Under the pieces are notes generated by a model. It made no database searches and was not told the DNA's origin. It saw only the letters and a list, made by a program, of their open reading frames with translations. A stretch of DNA of 33,126 nt from an uncultured Verrucomicrobiota bacterium (GTDB lineage Bacteria; Verrucomicrobiota; Kiritimatiellia; Kiritimatiellales; Tichowtungiaceae): NCBI GenBank assembly GCA_903831085.1, contig CAIKWE010000016.1, positions 1 to 33,126 on the forward strand, written 5' to 3'. Of this stretch, positions 31,201 to 33,126 are shown piece by piece (the first letter of the stretch is position 1; each line of letters opens with the position of its first letter). The position numbers and the translations under genes were made by a program.

Positions 31201-33126
31201 GGGCAGCCAATTGAATTTACTGGCCAGCGGCCAGCTCAATGTCGCCGTGCAGGGTGATGCGGGGATTGACTGGGCGATGCTCGAACTTCAGGTCGCGCCG
31301 GCTCAGGCGAGTCGCACCAATACCATCCTGCCCGAAGCCGACGCGTACGTCCGCGGCGGCGCATCCCGGACGAACAACTACGGCACCGACACCACGCTCG
31401 CAGTCAAAACATCCACTTCCACCAACGAACAACAGCAGGCCTACCTGCGCTGGGATCTTACGGGCCTCGCCACCAATATCCTGCAGGCGCGCATTCGGCT
31501 CACGCCAACCAGCGTAGACACCAACGGATACGAGCATGGCATCGCGCTTGTCACCAACAGCACCTGGAGTGAAAGCACGATCAACTGGACCAACCAGCCC
31601 GGCGGAGGCAAACGGTTCGCCACCTGGATTCCCGCCGCGAATGTGCCGGTCGAATTCGTTGTCACTCCGCAGGTGCAGGCCGCGCTGGATGCCGACGGCA
31701 AATTGTCGCTTGAGTTGTTTTCGGTGAATAATACTGGCGGTTCGGGGTTGGTCAGCTACGCCTCGCGCGAGTATGCCGACTCCGCATACCGTCCGCAACT
31801 GTTGCTTATTTACGCCGGGAGTTATCTGAGCGTGGACCTGACGGCTCCGGCCAACGGAGCGAACTACGCAGCGCCAGCGTCGATTACGATGATAGCCGAC
31901 GCCTCGTCGGCGACCAGCACGATTACAGCAGTGGACTTCTACAACGGAGCGACCCTGCTCGGAACCGACACCGGCGCGCCTTACGTCTATATGTGGACGG
32001 GTGTGGCGGCGGGATCGTACAACCTGACAGCCCGGGTCACGGACAACAACGGGTTAGTTCGCACCTCGGCGGTCGTGGTGGTTACCGTGAACCCCACGTA
32101 TGCTCTGACGGTTACCAGCGGCAGCGGTAGCGGCACGTACCTCAACGGACAGCAGGTGACGATCTCGGCGAGCACTCCGGCAACCGGGAAGACCTTTTAC
32201 CGGTGGACCGGCGACGCCGCGTACGTGAACAACACGACGTACACCAACGCCACCGTCACCATGTCGACCAATCCGGTCAGCCTGACGGCGACGTATGTGG
32301 ACGCCTATTACGCCCTGACGGTCAACAGCGGGACCGGCGGCGGCGGGACCTATACCAACGGAACGCAGGTGGCGATCTCAGCGAACGCTCCAACCATTGG
32401 AAAGACCTTTTATCGGTGGACCGGCGACACCCAGTATTTGGCCAATTCTAATTCCGCCAGCACCACGGTGACCATGCCAGCAAGTGCTGTCACTCTGACG
32501 GCGACGTATGTGGATATCTATTACGCACTGACGGTCACCGGCGGCACCGGCGGCGGCTCGTACACCAATGCACAGCAGGTGACGATCTCGGCGAATGCTC
32601 CAACCCTTGGAAAGGCCTTCGTCCAGTGGACCGGCGACACCCAGTATTTGGCTAATTCTAATTCCGCGAGCACCACGGTGACCATGTCGACCAATGCGGT
32701 CAGCCTGAGCGCGACGTATGCAGATGTCTATTATTCCCTGACGGTCACCGGCGGCAGCGGCAGCGGCGCGTACACCAACGCAACGAAGGTGGCGATCTCG
32801 GCGGATGTTCCAACCATTGGAAAGGCCTTCAGTCAGTGGATCGGCGACACGCAGTACGTGAACAACGTCACCTACACGAACGCTCTGGTCACTATGTCAA
32901 CCAACGCAGTCAGCCTGACCGCAACCTATGTAGACGTTCTTTACACGCTGACGGTTACCGGCGGCAGCGGCAGCGGTTCTTCGTACACCAACGCGCAGGT
33001 GGTGGAGATATCCGCGGACGCTCCGGCACCCGGAATGACCTTCGACAAGTGGACCGGCGCCACGCAGTACGTGAACAACATCACTTACACCAACGCGCTG
33101 GTCACCATGCCGGCACAAGCCGTCGC
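28253..33126 (+). CDS. Giant secreted multidomain beta-helix protein (3' end outside window)
   Basis: At least 1,624 codons stay open to the window edge. A signal peptide (MKKFLGMMFLAAGLSGAVSA) begins at 28253. In order: a glycine-rich region (about 50-255); an Ig-like domain of Big_7 type (about 267-352); a right-handed beta-helix of pectate-lyase-like type (about 365-885, with DNTANIQNAINYV and SGVVLRGAG near its start); a beta-sandwich stretch (about 890-1015); a CBM96/DNRLRE-like module (about 1020-1190, with EADAYVRGG and RWDL); a second Big_7 domain (about 1194-1279); and five InlB-type repeats from residue 1283. It is probably a surface polysaccharide-binding or -cleaving protein. The catalytic residues of the helix are not identified, so lyase activity is inferred. 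No clear SD is seen. Confidence 0.85.
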   Translation, partial: MKKFLGMMFLAAGLSGAVSAATNYFTTAGSTNWICPAGVTSVQVECWGGGGAGGGASRNGATNTTAIGGGGAGGAYARDNSYSVTPGNTYYINVGAGGVSVLVDSNTVPGGDSWFNTNNFPSSVIIAKGGAGGGTVLLQVSGTRYGAGGAGTTNGSVGDMVYAGGSGGTPSGTTYGGSGGSSGGTGSAGNPGSPTNGLGAAAVTGGGNGGDANPGTGSGVGKTPTIPPGGGGGGARCANTSTVLIGGTGSVGRVVITYSVIDAAPSVSLTAPDNGASFVAPASIAMTADASSATGTITTVDFYNGATLLGSDTTSPYAYTWTNVAAGSYSLTARATDNSGAVSTSAIAVITVTATNNNTAGTALNNSVWAFQGTSGRIIRQPDALGNRVLDYSGVGYKGGTVPIPVVAVKTNISPVAGDNTANIQNAINYVSGLSLVNGFRGAVYLNVGEYPISNSITISASGVVLRGAGASTNGTGTILRAAGARPTASTSNEVALIYISGSGSGSVSGTARSITNTYVPVGALSFNVSSTSGLTVGGRVLITRASPANWITDIGMDQVSPAWTAGKFDVKSERFITRIEGTRVTIDAPLTCAIESKYGGGTIQPYSWSGRISNVGIEDIFGVSDYNPAITSTVGSTPAYPADEQHVWIFINSTAVENAWVQRVTVKSFAYSCVTMDEGTRNMTVRDSISLDPVSIIDGGRRYAFGLRDAQNCLVQNCYTRNDRHQFVTDSLDTGPNVFVDGLSETAHSEAGPHFRWGTGSMWDNITVNGDYLAVKNRGNMGTSHGWAGANEVVWNAKADGLIVENPPTARNWLIGSIGPLINNTAAIPYPAPAGTYDSRNTNVFPNSLYYAQLQDRLAAPNRETREYWLGVIDGFANTITRDVVALDTTWSNAVKSIASGQPLNPFNVVTNNHWIPFTFNYSLGATDQVVAATLSLSLRATNSSASNVLYLGSTNNSFTFSDLGWQPIGTGTNTTVRVLDLGSQLNLLASGQLNVAVQGDAGIDWAMLELQVAPAQASRTNTILPEADAYVRGGASRTNNYGTDTTLAVKTSTSTNEQQQAYLRWDLTGLATNILQARIRLTPTSVDTNGYEHGIALVTNSTWSESTINWTNQPGGGKRFATWIPAANVPVEFVVTPQVQAALDADGKLSLELFSVNNTGGSGLVSYASREYADSAYRPQLLLIYAGSYLSVDLTAPANGANYAAPASITMIADASSATSTITAVDFYNGATLLGTDTGAPYVYMWTGVAAGSYNLTARVTDNNGLVRTSAVVVVTVNPTYALTVTSGSGSGTYLNGQQVTISASTPATGKTFYRWTGDAAYVNNTTYTNATVTMSTNPVSLTATYVDAYYALTVNSGTGGGGTYTNGTQVAISANAPTIGKTFYRWTGDTQYLANSNSASTTVTMPASAVTLTATYVDIYYALTVTGGTGGGSYTNAQQVTISANAPTLGKAFVQWTGDTQYLANSNSASTTVTMSTNAVSLSATYADVYYSLTVTGGSGSGAYTNATKVAISADVPTIGKAFSQWIGDTQYVNNVTYTNALVTMSTNAVSLTATYVDVLYTLTVTGGSGSGSSYTNAQVVEISADAPAPGMTFDKWTGATQYVNNITYTNALVTMPAQAV
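29051..29308 (+). repeat. First of two near-identical Ig-like (Big_7) segments
   Basis: 86 codons that match the segment at 31832-32089 without any gap over their whole length, with the shared core VDFYNGATLLG and VAAGSY. The two lie about 2.5 kb apart inside the same gene. Confidence 0.8.
31832..32089 (+). repeat. Second Ig-like (Big_7) segment
   Basis: 86 codons colinear with 29051-29308. It directly precedes the InlB-type repeats and differs at about a fifth to a quarter of positions, consistent with an internal duplication. Confidence 0.8.
32388..32402. repeat. TTCCAA-N3-TTGGAA palindrome, one mismatch, in InlB repeat 2
   Basis: CTCCAACCATTGGAA reading P-T-I-G-K. Sister copies are at 32598-32612 (repeat 3, one mismatch) and 32808-32822 (repeat 4, exact). 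Confidence 0.6.
32598..32612. repeat. TTCCAA-N3-TTGGAA palindrome, one mismatch, in InlB repeat 3
   Basis: CTCCAACCCTTGGAA reading P-T-L-G-K at the same place in the repeat as the copies in units 2 and 4. The three-base centre differs from the neighbours. Confidence 0.6.
32808..32822. repeat. TTCCAA-N3-TTGGAA palindrome, exact copy in InlB repeat 4
   Basis: TTCCAACCATTGGAA reading P-T-I-G-K. Repeat 1 (P-A-T-G-K) and repeat 5 (P-A-P-G-M) lack the palindrome at this place. Confidence 0.8.

Larger units (their letters stand above)
32099..33126 (+). repeat. Five tandem InlB-type repeats of about 70 residues
   Basis: Units start at 32099, 32309, 32522, 32732 and 32942, so each is 210 or 213 bases. 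The consensus is YxLTVTxGxGxG, then VxISAxxP-GK-F, WTGDxxY, VTM and VxLTATYVD, as in Listeria-Bacteroides/divergent InlB B-repeats (Flg_new-type). The fifth unit is cut by the window edge, so more may follow. Such repeats usually form elongated cell-surface stalks. Confidence 0.88.

Noticed and set aside
32099-33126. CRISPR-like or non-coding tandem array
   Set aside because: Unit length of 210-213 bases, open reading frame throughout, and protein-level repeat consensus show coding repeats.
1-33126. Insertion sequences, prophage genes, CRISPR arrays, rRNA or riboswitches
   Set aside because: No transposase, integrase, phage protein, spaced direct-repeat array or known aptamer was recognised.

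Overview
The window reads as a chromosomal segment of a Gram-negative polysaccharide degrader of the PVC superphylum, most likely Kiritimatiellota or another Verrucomicrobiota lineage. This is inferred from a clear PEP-CTERM sorting tail, a secretin paired with a large secreted repeat protein, PL38/PL5-like lyase lipoproteins, a DUF2264 enzyme, and giant secreted Ig/beta-helix proteins. No rRNA or other strong taxonomic marker is present, so the assignment is not proven.

Layout. 1-4110 (+): the tail of a PEP-CTERM protein and its terminator, then two paralogous alginate-lyase-family lipoproteins on either side of a secreted beta-sandwich protein whose own sorting tail looks decayed. 4109-7906 (-): a secretin and a secreted four-repeat protein in one operon. 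8074-8800: hairpins, a small GIY-YIG protein and two convergent tRNA-Ser genes. 8813-15692 (-): housekeeping genes grpE-dnaJ-rsmE-parA, a STAS/GAF-PP2C signalling pair, and rsmI-maf. 15746-19265 (+): UDP-xylose synthase, hisD, hisC and a small Cys-rich protein. 19286-25029 (-): a catabolic operon (GH3, DUF2264, 2-hydroxyacid dehydrogenase, TIM-barrel isomerase) facing a divergent LacI-type regulator. 26447-33126 (+): a second secreted beta-sandwich protein, a polysaccharide-deacetylase-like protein, and a giant gene that runs off the window (glycine-rich, Ig-like, beta-helix, CBM96-like and five InlB-type repeats).

How the genes fit together. Secreted or surface lyases and a beta-helix protein could cut a uronate-rich polysaccharide outside. 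The cytoplasmic GH3 and DUF2264 enzymes could process oligosaccharides inside, and the dehydrogenase and isomerase could channel the sugar acids, under LacI-type control. The substrate is inferred, and no transporter or sulfatase is present.

Most unusual signal. A 15-bp palindrome, TTCCAA-N3-TTGGAA, occurs six times exactly and about nine more times with one mismatch, in genes of unrelated function and between genes. It is read in three different reading phases, it forms a terminator as an inverted pair, it recurs in the grpE leader, and it sits in three of five tandem protein repeats. This looks like a DNA-level element and I know of no description of it.
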